Shown here: positions 26,701 through 39,850 of the stretch, one piece after another | Layout of the letters: every line of letters starts with the position of its first letter | Position numbering within the stretch: the stretch's first letter is position 1 | Notes under the pieces: generated by a model | The model's database searches: none | What the model was told of the DNA's origin: nothing | What the model saw: the letters and a program-made list of their open reading frames with translations, nothing else | Made by a program: the position numbers and the translations under genes | Assembly (NCBI RefSeq): GCF_037975245.1 | Contig: NC_092562.1 | Location: 10,519,001-10,583,000, forward strand | Source of the DNA: Apostichopus japonicus | Lineage: Eukaryota; Echinodermata; Holothuroidea; Aspidochirotida; Stichopodidae | Direction: 5' to 3' | Length of the DNA: 64,000 nt

Positions 26701-29700
26701 TTAAGTTAGGTTAAACCGTACTGCAGTTGAAAACTGATGTACATTTAGTGCGCGCTATTCATTGTTAGGCATTCTAGAAACGGGGCTTTGCCGAACGTTT
26801 TTTGTTTCATAATATCGGAGGTTCTGTAAGTTAAACTTTTTAAAGATTGTAAAACAGATTAAATCTCTTTTCATTTTATAACATAATAAAGCTACTCTAA
26901 CTTGTCATTTAAAATTTTTCATCAGCTTCATGACAATTTAAATTCAAAAGTTGTCAGTATTTTGCATCCTTAACTGCGAATTTTTTTATCGCCAGACACG
27001 CAAAAAATTCCTTTTCCTTTTCCAGGGTCTTCGCCCCACCAGGGCCCTAGGGCGGTCCCCTGGACCCCACGCCTTTATACTCGGCGTTTTCTCGCGATAT
27101 TCGCGAACGTTTTAAACGTTTAAACGAACGAAAAATCGGCCGTTTAAACGTTTAGGTCTTTAAACGAAAACTCACAGCCCTAGTGTGTTCATGCAAACTT
27201 TACTCCCAAGGAGTTTGTCCTTATAATTATTCATCACAACCCCTTTTTTGTTGCATGTGCTCACCTTTTTGACCTTAGATGGAGAGCTTGGAAGCTCTGG
27301 AGGGGTGTTGCTCTCTGCTTTCTCCTCGATCTTCTCCGTTGCTTTTGTCAACGTTGACAGCGAGGCGGGCGTCAGGATGGAGGTAGACGGTAGCTTCCCT
27401 GGAGCCAGGGCTTCGTATCGATGTCGCAGGGTCTGCATCTCAAATTCACAGTTGGCGTGGGCCAGTTTCAGCTCGTAGAGAAGTACCATGTCGGATCTGA
27501 AGGTGCAACGTTGGATTAGAGGTCAGAAAACAAAAAAACAATGGATTCAGAAATATATCGCTTCTCAAAAAGCGTGTTTCTCTGCTCTGCCAACTTCTAT
27601 TTGAAACCTACAACTGAAGAGATCACTAAAATACATTTCCACATATTTTCAAAAGTCACCTAATGACCAGTTCAGCAACCAACTGGAACACAAACTTAAC
27701 TTTGAAGTAATCACCCAGTGGTAATTTTAACAAACTGTGTAACATGGTTGGTCAATTTGAAAACAGATTGTCTCTCACACTTAAACTGCCAAATATTAAG
27801 AGTGTGGCACGGATGTCCCATCAGTCAGTCACAACAGCCTTGTTGTTGGGTGTTATACTTTGCAAGTTTTGAGAAGTTACGTTGGGGGTGGGGTCTCCTT
27901 GAAGGTGGCGGGAGGGTTAAACAGACCTGTGACCCATTTCGGCATATTTATTTATGCGCATTTTACTGGGGATGATGTCAAAAGCTTTTTATCACGTTCT
28001 TCACAGGGATACAGCCCCCCCTCCCTCACAGCACATTTTTAGCCCTGGTCTCATATCATCGCTACTGTAGCATTATTGAAACCCAGAAAAGTGGTCGCAA
28101 CAGACACATTTCTACTTCTCAGGTCGAACTATTTACCAACGATATTTTCTGGACTTATGATTTGATTATGATTTTGATGACCGATAAAATCATACCTGAG
28201 ATCGTTATAGAGCTGACAAATCTCGTCTGTTGGCATCGGTTGTATTGGAATACCGAGCTCATCCAGGAGATGCTCTATAGCCTTGGTCTTCTTCTGTCCC
28301 ACCGAGGATGGCAGCTTCATCTTTAATGGATGGAATAAATAAATGAATAAATAAAAAAAATAAATAAATGAATGAATGAATGAATGAATAAATAAATAAA
28401 TAAATGAATAAATAAAGAGAAGTTAACACCCCTTCATTTATGGCTTGATCAGGTCATCAGAGTAACTGTTAAACTCCCTCCATATTAGCAACAAATTAAG
28501 AAAGTTATAGAAACCTTACATCATGGCTACACACTGCAACAACAAAACAGGGAACATTTAATACTCATCTCTTTCGATTTTCCTTCATGCAAAACAAAAA
28601 ACTACAAAGACTTGAGGAAGTCAAATAATGACATCACAGATCTAGTAGTTAATAACTTTTCATTTCATTTCATTCATATTTTGTCCCCCTACAGGTGTTT
28701 TTTTGCAAACGTTGCTAAACTGAAGGTATGGTTTTCAATAATAATACTATATTAAACAAACTATGCATTTCTTTAAACAATTTGAAAAATGTCACCTTTT
28801 GACTTCTAAGGTAAACACCAGACTGCTTGATATCTGGGAACTTGATGCCACCAGTTTCTGGGATCTGAAACAAAGAATGAAAGGTGATTGATATTGGTCA
28901 TTTGCAGTTTGGCAATCAATTTTTTTTTTGAGGAAGCAAAGCAGTAAGTACATTAAGTAACAACTAAGCAACTTCCACCAACAAACACCTTCATCCATGA
29001 AGACCAACTTACACAGCTGTGACTAACATCACTGACACTGTGACACACCTGTATTTCAATGTTCTATGTTAGTTCAACGCAGCTTTCACAACTTCCACTG
29101 CAAGCCGACCTCTTCAGCTCACAGCTCAAAACATTCACTCTAAATTTTGATTACAAGGACCAGGAATATCTGCATCCCATGGAGTTCTAAAGAGTGACTT
29201 CTCTTCTTCTAATATTAAACCAAGTCATTATCTGTGATTTTCCTGAGTTGAGTCATGAGCTCCAGTCACTGCATTATTTCTGTTATGTATTGATTACATG
29301 TTTTAGTCACTTTACATTTAAAAGTCAGTGACTCTGGTCAAGTCATCTTAGGGTGCAGTCACAATACAGCAGGTTATAGTGTCAGGCTTTGAGACTCAGG
29401 CTATTTACTGGCTAAATGTTCATAACGATCTTCCCTGCTGCCTGTAGCAAACACCACCCAAGACCCCTGTTTTTTGGCTAACAACAGGGGAGATTGAATA
29501 CCTACCCCGAGTTGGTAATACTAGCCATACTGAACACTCCTCTGCACAAATTCATGATTAAACACACAGTGTACTATTTCAATGGTCAAGTCAAACTTGT
29601 CTGCACACATAGGAAGGTAGTGCTCCCCATTAGAGCACTTGTGTTTACAATCATAGAAGTGGCTGGTCAATTAATTAGGTGCACTCAAGGATGAATCCTA

Positions 29701-32700
29701 ATGGCAGTATTTGGGGTAGTTTTGCTATCAAGTAACAAATTATTAATGCTCAAATGAATTTGAGGAGGACTGTTTATCAGGCTTGACTGTTTTGGTAGTG
29801 GATTTTGCCAGTAGCCAAAAAATGCAGCGGCAATATTCTGCCAGTAGACATTAAGAATTAAAACAAGTGATACGTGGGGTAACAATCGTCAGTCTAAGAC
29901 TCAATACCTGTATTTACTGCTTATTATCAGCTAATTTTATTGGACTACTCCCATAAGCCTGTACAGTGGCTGATGTGTGCTGCATTTCAAGGAAATGCCA
30001 TCGTTTTCTACCTCATAGACTTTCTAAGCACTGTCTTACCTCAGCAGATGCCTAAGACTGTGAAATTTGAGGCCTATATAAGGTGCTATTACAAGCTAGA
30101 TTGGTACTCTTAGTACATCAGCAGTGATCGTACGAGTACAAGTGGAATTCCCCCTCACCATGAGTACCGACTAACTGTTGGGTACAAGTACTTAACCTGA
30201 CACTCGTATCCATAATTGATTTCCTAATATGTATTCGTACGAATGCAAATCCATGAGTACGAGCATGATGCAAATATCTTGAAATATGATTATTCAGGGA
30301 ATAGACTCACTACTAGCAGTTTTACCTTCATGCATCCTTCTGGGTCCTTCTTCCTACTACTCAGGGTGATCGGTAATTTCTTCTTGATGATCTTCCTCTC
30401 CGTCCTTCTCAGGTCAGAGCTGTTATCCGCAGCAGTGATCAGCTTTTGGAGGTCCTGGGCTTTCTTCTCTCGTTCCTTCTTCCGGAATTCAATCCTCTTC
30501 AATTCTTGAATCAACATTTCCTCTTCTTCCACCTGGAGTGATGGTAAAACAATAACATTCACAGAAGTCCGTAATCTCTTTTAATTTTTTTTTTATTATC
30601 GGGCTATTCAACTTGAGATGAATCTAGTCACACATAATTCCACCATCATTATTTTTATGCCTCACCTGTTCTGTGGTTTTATGCCTCACCTGTTCTGTGG
30701 TTCCTAGCCATTACCCTAGCATGATCTAACACTATGAATCTAGTCACACATTATTCAACCATCACTATTGTTACATCTCAAATGTTCTGTGGTTCCTAGC
30801 TATTACCCTAGCATGATCTAACACTATGAATCTAGTCACACATAATTCCACCATCATTATATTTTATGCCTCACGTGTTCTGTAGTTCCTAGCCATTACC
30901 CTAGCATGAAATTACACTATGAATCTAGTCACACATAATTCCACCATCATTATTTTTATGCCTCACCTGTTCTTTGGTCCTAGCCATTACCCTAGCATGA
31001 TCTAACACTATGAATCTAGTCACACATTATTCAACCATCACTATTGTTACATCTCAATTGTTCTGTGGTTCCTAGCTATTACCTTAGCATGATCTAACAC
31101 TATGAATCTAGTCACACATAATTCCACCATCATTAAGTTTTTATGCCTCATCTGTTCTGTTGTTCCTAGCCATTAAACTAGCATGATATCAAAATATGAA
31201 TCTAGTCACACATAATTCCACCATCATTAAGTTTTTATGCCTCACCTGTTCTGTGGTCCTATCGAAGAGTCTGTTCAGCTGTTCCTTCCGTTTCCTCTCG
31301 TGTTCTGCATCGTAAGACTGCTGGGCTCTGCTACTCAAGTTTGGGTCACTTCGTACTTTACTGAGTTTGTTCACAATATTGTAATATCTGTCCTTGATGT
31401 CCTCTACACTTCGCTTCTGAAATAGGAAAAAAAAATTATAACATAATAACTTAAATTGATTCACTTAAGTTTATAACAAATTGAGCCAAATTTTTTGAGT
31501 CCAAAGGAAAAATGACGCACATCTCGAGTGAAGCTTGAGGTTACTTTCACTAATGTATCTTTCAGATTTCTTTCTTTGTTTTTTCTTTCATTTTTGTGTT
31601 TCCAATGCGTTGATCCAACTTAGAATTGATGCTTTTTTGTCAAGAAATGTTTTGGCCTACAACACCACTACATATATAGTTGAGCATTTGCAGAGACAAG
31701 ATATTCCCTTCATAGTGTTTATACTAATGTACTTCTCAAATTACCCAAGTAAACCTTGCGCATGAATTTTGGATTTGCATAATTGCAGCCATCTTGTTTA
31801 AATGTTCCCTTGTTTTAAAATGTAGAGAAAAAAGTTGGTTATTTTGATAGGCCGATCAACAGTAATGCATCGTCTTGAAACAGAATGACTTCAGCAAACA
31901 TTGGAAAGCATGCTGCTATGCAAATAACAAGATTTGGTTCTCGTAGGAATAGTTTTTGAAAGTTTTGAGGACCGTTTTCAGATCGGGAAATGGGTATGAA
32001 TTGAAGGAGAAGTTTCAATAATAGAGATAAGGCGACAGAATGCAGGAATTGATCGTCTTTCATAGTGGCCTGCTGCAAACCAAAATATTATTTAGTGCAT
32101 TTCAGTTAACACAAGCTATTTTGAAATACAAAACTTAACGTATTTGTGCTAAATCATTATGTATTGTAAAATGCTGGTCAATGTTGAAGGTAGAGCTGGT
32201 GCCATGTATTGTTGCGACTGAACCAGCAAAATATTTATTTTGGCTTGTTATTTTCAGTACTGTGCTATGCTTTACCACATTATTTATATATTGCATACTA
32301 CATACACAAATTTATTTGTACAATATGTCCCTTGCTAGACAATGATTAATTTTGCCTTCTTTTGGATAAAGTACCTCTCATCTCTGATGAAGAAATAAAG
32401 AGATTAATCAACCTCCCAGGCTGTCAAAGTCGATTAATAATATACATTACTAATTTGTTGTACCTACCCCATGAGACAAATGGTTGAACCTATCTTCTAC
32501 TCTAAGTGTTTTGCTATGCTTTACCACATTATTTATATCTTGCAAACTACATACACTAATTTATTTCTACAATACGTCCCTTGCTAGACAATGATTAATT
32601 TTGCCTTCTTTGGATAAAATACCTCTTATCTTTGATGAAGAAATAAGGAGATTTATCAACCTCCCAAGCTGTCAAAGTTGATTAGTAATATACATTACTA

Positions 32701-35700
32701 ATTTGTTTTACCTACCCCATGAGTCAAATGGTTGAACCTATCTTCTACTCTAAGTGTTTTGCTGTGCTTTACCACATTAGGTATACTATGCACACTTCAT
32801 ACACTTATTTATTTCTACAATAGGTCCCTTGCTAGATAATGATTAATTTTGCCTTCTTTGGATAAAATACCTCTTATCTTTGATGAAGAAATTGGGAGTT
32901 TTCATCATTCTGCAATTAATCAAACTCCCCAAGCTATCAAAGTTCATTAATAATAAACCTTGCACTAAGATTGTTTTTACCTACCCCATGAGACAAATGG
33001 TCAAACCTATCTTCAATGACTATCCATCTGGCATCGAATCTCTCACTGAGCTCAAAGAGGTGATCAGTGGCAGGTCTGGTCCATTTATCATCATGAAGAT
33101 GTGACTGGTACTCCTGATCTGTGTACTTTGGTATTTGGAAAGCCTGCAATGACAGAGAAAAGACACGTCCAGATGTGAAACTACTTAGGTTGGTATATAG
33201 GAATATATGATACATGAATTTTTTTTAATTCGACACAATATACGTGATCATCCAACATAGCAGACAAATATATGCCAAAGAAACCATTGCAAGAGGACCA
33301 TAGTTTCATCATTAATGTACTCAAGTTTCGAAAGATCTGCTTCACAGAGAATAGAGCGGAAATGACTCCATGCTATAAAGTAAAAATTGCCAGCAATGTT
33401 AAAAGAAATAGTTATATAAGCACCAGGTTAATACTCGATACACAAAACACTATTCCTGCTTTTTTTCTACTCATCTTTAAACCACATAAAACATTACAAC
33501 GGAACCAAAAGCTATTTCATCAAAGAACTTCTCCTGTGAAATCAACATCAGTAGAATTCATTACTGTCCACACTGTTTCTCCTTACCCTCTTTCTTAGAA
33601 AACTCCTTTGCAATTCATTCTAGAGAAATCAAATTCTTCTCTCTCGTACTGTTTGTATAGTTGTGCTTGAAAGTGGCTGAGAAGGAGCATACAAATTGTC
33701 TACCAACAACAAATAACATTCAAAGAGGCAGGGAGTGGGCAGGGCCTACAAGAATTGGGGTCAGGTGGGTCTACAGCCCCAGGGCTCTGGGTCAGCTGGG
33801 GGCCTGGGCAAATTTGGGATAAAGAATATTGTATTCTCATACCCCTATGAATGTATCTTGAATTTATGAAGACACTCAAGAAAAGGGGCTCAGTGACATA
33901 ATTGTCTCCAGGGCCAGACCTCCTGGGAGTCAGGATGTACTGCAGGAGGGTATAGAGAGGAGAGGAAGGTTGAGACTACATAGCAATAAACTGACCTTGT
34001 TAAATTTGGCAAAGGGATAGTCCTTGCCTTCCTCAGCAGCTCTTCTCCAGTGGTAGAAAATTGCACCATCCTACAAAACGAAAGTAGAAAGATTGCTGTC
34101 AAACAAATACTGTACAAAGTGAAATCTGTCATTTCCATGAGAATTATCTGCTACCTTGCAAACAAATTTTATTCAGAAAAGATAACCTGAATTCCAACCT
34201 GAGCATTGAAAGAAAAATCAAGTTAACTTTTGACACAATTTCAGGGTTGGCATTTCAGTACCTATTTCTACAACACAGTCTCTTCCTTATTCTTTTTTTA
34301 TAAAAATAATTCAAGTCTGAGAAAGGACCCTGTTGTACATGCCAGAGGTTCCTCAGTAAATAATGCCAAGTTTTACATTGTTTACTGTAGCTCAGAGACA
34401 AAAATGGTCAGATTCCACTAAAGCAAGAGAAAAACATAACATCTTCACGACTTCAAAGAACACATTTGACAATACCATTACAGATTTGTCAAAGATGGTG
34501 TCCGATGTCATCTGTTAGTGTTTTGCAGTTAAATTTGGTTAATAATCCTTGAAGGCCATTACCAGACGCTCAGTACATATATGTTAACGGACAAGCAGAT
34601 ACAATAATCAGCATTCTATGTCATTGGTCTACTTCAAGGGCAACCCAAAACAGCAAAGAAAAAAACTGTATTCTACAGTGGCAAAGTTTAAATGTTTTTT
34701 TTCCAATCCAATAGTAACACGTGCATGAACTTTTAATGGTTTTCTTGCCTTCTTGCACTGTTGATTATCTGTGAAAGGCGACAGGTACTGAAAACACACT
34801 GAACGAGTCTAAAATATTGAATTTCTTCAACAAGCCTTTCCCATTCCATTGGAATTAGTTTCAATGTCGACAAAAAAAAAAGGCTTGACCTCGTAGTGGC
34901 ACTACTGCCACCACAAATCAATAAAATGGCACCTCCCTGGCATGACATCTAAACAATGATACCTCCCACATGGAGCAAGATTTATCCTTCCATATACTTT
35001 GAGGATAAGTTCATCATAAACATCTCTAGCATATAATCCTAGGATGATAATTAGTTCCTTTACTTCTATTTGAAAAAAAAAAAACTAGACGAGATTAGAA
35101 AGATTACCAACAGTCTACACTAATTGTTACTTCAATTCATACTTTTCCTGACTATGACAATATTAACATTTTCATCCTTTAAAAGACATTGACACATAAT
35201 ATATATTGTACATTCTTTTTAAGCTCTCGATAAGAGTAGAGCTACTGTAGATACGTCACAGACTTACTTTCCGAGCAGGATTGGTGAAGGGCATCCATTT
35301 CCAGGGTCGTACACAACACCGTCCAAGTTTTGCTTTCATTTGTTTATACCCTTGTTGAGTGTCTGTGGGGATCAGGGGTGGGGGGTCTCTGCCAAAGAGT
35401 AGACAGTTACAAACATGACAAAATACTCTTTTCATGACCTGTCTTTTCAGAGAACTTTTAGAATCGATGTGAAATGGGACCATCACAAAGTGTGGTGATC
35501 GTGACACAGTCAAGTCAATGCAAACATGCATTAATTTAAAGAAAATAATCCAAAGTTTTGCAAAATTGCTCATAGAACTATAACATTTCATTGCCCCCCC
35601 TACTGTACAAGTTCCCCCATCGTAAACTTGTCAGATTTGAGATGGAAACTGAGCTATTCCACATACAAGACATGGAAAGTGCTCACCTTTTCTCATCTAA

Positions 35701-38398
35701 CTTATATTTAAATTCCCATTATTAACACAAACTAACAAATCCCTGACTCTAAAACTGCTTTGGTACTATTGTATCAATCAAACCATCATGACAATGTACT
35801 TTTTCTTCCCAAAGATTTTTAGCAAATAAAATAGATTCAAACCAAAACAAAGGTGTACCATTCTTTATCATTGGTTTTGTTCGTCCAATTAATGTTTTCA
35901 TCTCGACCAATTTAATGACAGAGAACGTGACAACTTTGTTTTGGGTGTGAATATTTTATTCGCTGGATCACTGCGAAACTGGCCAAAATGTTTGGTAAGA
36001 AAGTACAGAATTGTGTTTGTGTGATAATTTAATACAAAAAATAAGATTGTTTAGACCACAAAGATTAAATGCATAACAGGGCTTTCTCACCTTCTGAAAC
36101 CATTTTAAATTATTACCAACAACTATGATGCCATTCGACTACATCTGGGTTTCCTATATTGGCCTCTTATTGACGGTAACTTTTCTTTAACAATATTACT
36201 CTCTTGTCTATAACATGTGATTTCTTCTTTTAAAAATGACACATTAAAGATAAAATTCACAATGTTAGATAGACTCAATGCAAACTCATACTGTATATCA
36301 CAAAAATATGCATTTACTGTATATGTGTGTGAATGACCCTGTCTTTTAATATGCACTCTTTATCTGCACTGTATAAATTTATGAATGTATGACAACATCT
36401 GTGACACTAGTGATATCATCTAAGTTGTTGAGTTTCATAATCTTTTCATAGACTTCTACCATGAGGTTGCATTTATAAGATATGAAGTTCACAGTGACTT
36501 CTGTTGTAACCCTCCAATGGTCTGTAATCATGTGGACAAGTTTTGATAGTTTCAGCATATAGTCTGGACAGACACTATTCAAAGCCTTTTAAATAGACTT
36601 CTTGAATGAACTGAAGGTACATTACAAACATGAGTCAATTTTCAAACTGATACACTTTAACATTTGAGCCTAATGCGTGTATTGGTTTTTGTAAATTATA
36701 CTTTATGGCACTTTTTTAAATCCTTACACTCCTGATGAGTTGAATGGTTAAGTTAGGTCGACAATAAATTCTCCTAACATCAATTTGGTTTCCACAGAGT
36801 ATTCATACTTGTTGTATGGTGAATAAAGAAACACTTTTTTTTTATACTTACTTTTTGTCAGAATAAAGGAGGGCATACACTTCTCTATGCATACCCTCTG
36901 GCCTTTTAAACAGAGGTTCATTGTTCTTCTTTGGTTTCTGTTATGAAGAGGGAAACGAGGAACCATTTTACAGGCAATACATGTCATTACAAATCTCATA
37001 TGATAAGTTGGTTATATGACCTTTGACGGCTAAAAGGATGTCATCACTTTTAAGTTTCAGATGCACATACTATATGTATTACACCGGCAAAAAGCCACCC
37101 ATTATTATGTACAAATAAGCCATACGATTAGGAGATTTTGAAACACTTTGATGAACTTTTGAGCTATATATATACCTGAGAAAGTTTGACACATAATTTT
37201 ACGTTCATACAAAACTGAAATTAAGTCTGATTGATTATATAATCTTCTGCTTCTGTTAGATGCTCGTTAAAAACCCCTCTCGGATATCAAGGATTGTGTA
37301 TTCCAGTCTTTTATAGTCCTAGGATAGAAACTATACTGAAAAGCACGATGATTATGTGGAATTTGTGTATAGCGGCCACGCCTCCCTGGTTTCAAGAAGG
37401 GATTAGTCTCGTTTGGGACTGCAATTAGGCCATTAATAATTTGGTAAAAGAGCATAAGTCTGGCCCTTTTCCTTCTTTCTGTGAGGGGTTCCCACTTTAA
37501 AGTCTTCAAGATCTCAGTGACGCTGGATTGCCTACGGAAATCACGAGTTACAAAGCGTGCTGCATTCCTTTGAATTTTTCTATTTTATCTTGGTCTGAGA
37601 CCTTATAAGGGTCCCAAATCTGAGCTGCATATTCAAGAGTAGAACGACACATAGACATATAGGCCAATTCACGTAATTCTGGTGGGCAAGAGCGCAAATT
37701 CCTATTAAGGAAGCCAAGGGTTCTGCTGGTCCTAGAGCAAATCTTATCAATATGAGTAGAGAAAGATAAATTGTCACTAAACAGGATACCAAGATAAGGC
37801 TGCGCAGTGACGCACTCCAATATTTGATTGTATAAGGAGTAAAAGAACACAGATTTTGCCCCGCTATGCTTTGTAAACATCATGAAGCATTTAGAGGGAT
37901 TGAATTTCATGTCCCAAAGCGTAGCCCAGGATTCAAGAGCCTTCAGATCTTTCTGGAGGATGAGATGGTCGTCAAATGAGTGAATAGGCCTATACAGCAA
38001 AGCATCATCCGCAAATAAACGAAGACTTAATGAGAGTGATTTTGCCTTAAAATGGCCAACATCTTTTGGGGTTTAAATGACACTTTCCACACTGCCTCAC
38101 TCATGAAGGCTCAGCAGTCCATGCCTAAACATATACCCTGTCCGTCAATTCTGAAAGTCATTGGGAAGTAAACAGTAGGTTGCAACACGATATTTATGTC
38201 ATCGTTAGGCTATACAGTACGCATAGCCTAGACTACAATGTAACTTGGATATCAAACAGACATATACCCTACCGATTTCTTATCATTTCCTGCGATAATT
38301 TCTTCCTTACTAGGAACCACAATTGTTTCCTGCTCTTTCGGTGGAGCTTTATTACTACCATCGATATCCCACTCGAGAATATCTTTTACATCACTCAT
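23753..38398 (-). CDS. DMAP1: DNA methyltransferase 1-associated protein 1 (DMAP1 / Swc4 family)
   Basis: Twelve exons on the minus strand join in frame, 5' to 3': 38273-38398, 36852-36937, 35268-35388, 33996-34070, 32985-33143, 31246-31416, 30326-30532, 28796-28864, 28196-28320, 27265-27496, 24976-25038, 23753-23815, giving 498 residues (human 467). It starts MSDVKDILEW. Clear family blocks are FKRPEGMHREVYALLYSDKK, VRPWKWMPFTNPARK, HWRRAAEEGKDYPFAKFNK, a SANT/Myb-like domain at about residues 155-206 (WTRPATDHLFELSERFD then KRSVEDIKDRYY), a charged helix (KKEREKKAQDLQKLITAAD), MKLPSSVGQKK and LLYELKLAHANCEFEMQTLR. It ends in a basic tail rich in K and R. DMAP1 is a shared subunit of the TIP60/NuA4 acetyltransferase and SRCAP H2A.Z-exchange complexes in the nucleus. 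All splice sites are GT/AG. The extra length lies mainly in the linker after residue 400. Confidence 0.95.
24628..24810. repeat. GTAC-rich minisatellite patch in DMAP1 intron 11
   Basis: Diverged repeats of GAGTACAAGTACAAGGTCCTG type, the reverse complement of the patches at 2905-3505. Reading frames across it are not genes. Confidence 0.5.
25658..27182. mobile_element. hAT-superfamily non-autonomous transposon in DMAP1 intron 11
   Basis: Ends TAGTGCTGTG (25658-25667) and CACAGCCCTA (27173-27182) are 10-bp inverted repeats with one mismatch. They are flanked by a perfect 8-bp target duplication GTGTGTTC (25650-25657 and 27183-27190), the hAT signature. Both subterminal regions are packed with GTTTAAACG / CGTTTAAACG words (25669-25742, 27100-27167), likely transposase-binding repeats. 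The 1,525-bp interior has no coding capacity that I recognise. Confidence 0.93.
28334..28417. repeat. (AATA/AATG)n microsatellite
   Basis: Tetranucleotide tract of AATA and AATG units ending about 14 bp upstream (in transcript sense) of DMAP1 exon 9, so the exon's polypyrimidine tract is made of TTTATTCATCC-type repeat. Confidence 0.9.
30104..30262. repeat. GTAC-rich patch in DMAP1 intron 7
   Basis: Repeated GAGTAC and GTACGA words like those at 2905-3505 and 24628-24810. Non-coding. Confidence 0.4.
30613..31250 (-). repeat. 93-bp tandem array seeded on the exon-6 splice donor of DMAP1
   Basis: Seven units spaced 91-94 bp; the CTCA anchor lies at 30685, 30777, 30870, 30962, 31053, 31147 and 31241, plus an extra 24-bp duplicate at 30661. 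The unit nearest the exon is the real junction: on the minus strand CCACAGAACAG is the last coding sequence and GTGAGG the donor. Each intronic unit therefore copies about a dozen exonic bases plus the donor. Copies at 30661, 30685 and 30962 keep AACAG/GTGAGG intact; those at 30777, 31053 and 31147 have lost GT; 30870 has AACAC/GTGAGG. Confidence 0.88.
32263..32990 (-). repeat. 245-bp tandem array seeded on the exon-5 splice donor of DMAP1
   Basis: Three copies of about 245 bp; the last overlaps the end of exon 5. The intronic copies (junctions near 32465 and 32712) keep GAAGATAGGTT, CATTTGTCTCATGGG and the donor GTAGGT, matching the final 30 or so coding bases of the real exon (32985-33015). 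Two complete decoy donors are therefore present downstream of the true one. Confidence 0.85.
37267..38045 (-). pseudogene. 5'-truncated LINE reverse-transcriptase fragment in DMAP1 intron 1
   Basis: The minus strand encodes the RT catalytic motif FADDALLYRP (near 38000), the thumb region (PYLGILFSDNLSFSTHIDK; RTLGFLNRNLRSCPPELREL) and a C-terminal segment (LKWEPLTERRKRARLMLFYQ, then FYPRTIKDWN) ending at a stop at 37267. This layout is that of Jockey/CR1-type non-LTR elements. Most of ORF2 upstream is missing. The frame breaks once near 37575-37579, in a run of A, consistent with loss of one base. Confidence 0.85.
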
Positions 38399-38835
38399 TT
38401 TTTCGTGTGTTTTCCTGCAGCAGGTTCGACTGGCTTTGTATTAGAAATCTCTTTCCATGTAATCACAGTGATAGCGGTTTTGCGAAAGAAGAGTCGTCGG
38501 TTTTATGGAACGCGCCTTACATTTTGCGATGGGCTGTGCCCATATCCCGCATCTACCAGTGGCTTGTTGTAATGATCATGTAAAACGTATACCATGATGA
38601 TGTTTAAACATACGACGATGATGTTATAACAAACGATGATGAAGGACATGAGTGTCTCTCTACCAGCCCAAAGAATTGATCAAAATTAACATATGGCCAA
38701 AACCTAAATGTTCTTGCAACTCTCTGATCCTTCATTGAATTACTGCAGTTAATTATTGATTTCAGTTTGCAAGTCTTTTCATTTTATAGGTATAGGCAGA
38801 GACACAGCCTACATGCAAGTTTAAAAGTATGTATA
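38399..38835. other. 5' flank of DMAP1
   Basis: Should contain the DMAP1 promoter and 5' UTR, read leftward. No clear core element and no opposing gene were recognised. Confidence 0.35.
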
Positions 38836-39070
38836 TTAGTATGTATATTAGATCCTCCTGCAACTGAGCAGGAACTCGCGAAGAAGACTCATTGGCTTAT
38901 CAAAGCCGCAAGCTGACCGAAGTCAGTCTCTCACATTCACATTTAACGTCCATGATTATGAATTGTTAATTGTCAACAACTCTGTAACTGGACGACATAC
39001 ATTAAGCTTGGAGTGACTCGAACCGGGGACCTTATGTTTGAAAGGCATCGCCGTTAACCACTGAGCTATA
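38836..39070 (-). mobile_element. tRNA-derived SINE, copy 2
   Basis: Reverse orientation. The B box reads GGTTCGAGTCA on the minus strand near 39010-39020, and the A box lies near 39055-39066. The tail shares GTATGTATATTAGATCC with the copy at 52457-52690. Confidence 0.8.
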
Positions 39071-39850
39071 AAAGTAATGGTTTACTAATGGTAATGGTAA
39101 CCGTTAAAAGTAATGGTTTAAAATGCAGTGCAATGTAGCAAACGAAATATTAACTTTTGCCCGGTGCAGCAGAGATATAAGTTTCCGGCCAAAGGAGAGT
39201 CCAGATTCACCCAAGCCTAACCATGGTTTGGGCGTGGTTGAGACTTTTGTTTTGGCAAACCTTCTCTGTGTATTACAGGGTTTCGATTGAATTCCTAATA
39301 TGAAAGATATCTTTAAGAACAATACAGAAAATTACTAAAATATTACTAAAATCTTTGGATTTAAAACTTGTCTTCAGCCGATTGGAGTTCTTATTTTTTG
39401 GTCCTATATCATACACCCCCCTCCCCCCTCATTGAGGACCGGGTCCCGAGAGTTTGCCCAAGCCTGGTTTGGCCAATGTCACTCAATGTTATATTCTTAC
39501 ATTTCTGTTACCAGGGTTGGAGGGTTATTGATAGCAATTTCAAGAAGCAGTGTTTGATAACTATGTTTTTCAGATATTCAGACGGACAAATGTGAAAGAA
39601 TCGTTGTAATTGTTCAACCGTACGCAAAGAATGAAACTCCTGCGTGGGGCACCGTATATACTTTTTGAACAGTAGGCTATATCACTTGACAATTGGTCAG
39701 GGCCGTCTTAACGCATGGGCCCACTGGGCCCTGGCCCAGGGCCCCGCGATGTCAGGGGCCCCGCAATCGTAGTAACCCCTTGTCTTTATCTGGGAGGAAA
39801 ACTTATTGAATAGGCCATTATGCCTGATTGAATTCGATACTTGACAACTT

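Noticed and set aside
38180-38583. Plus-strand frames at 38180-38583 as a gene
   Set aside because: They are the shadow of DMAP1 exon 1 on the opposite strand.
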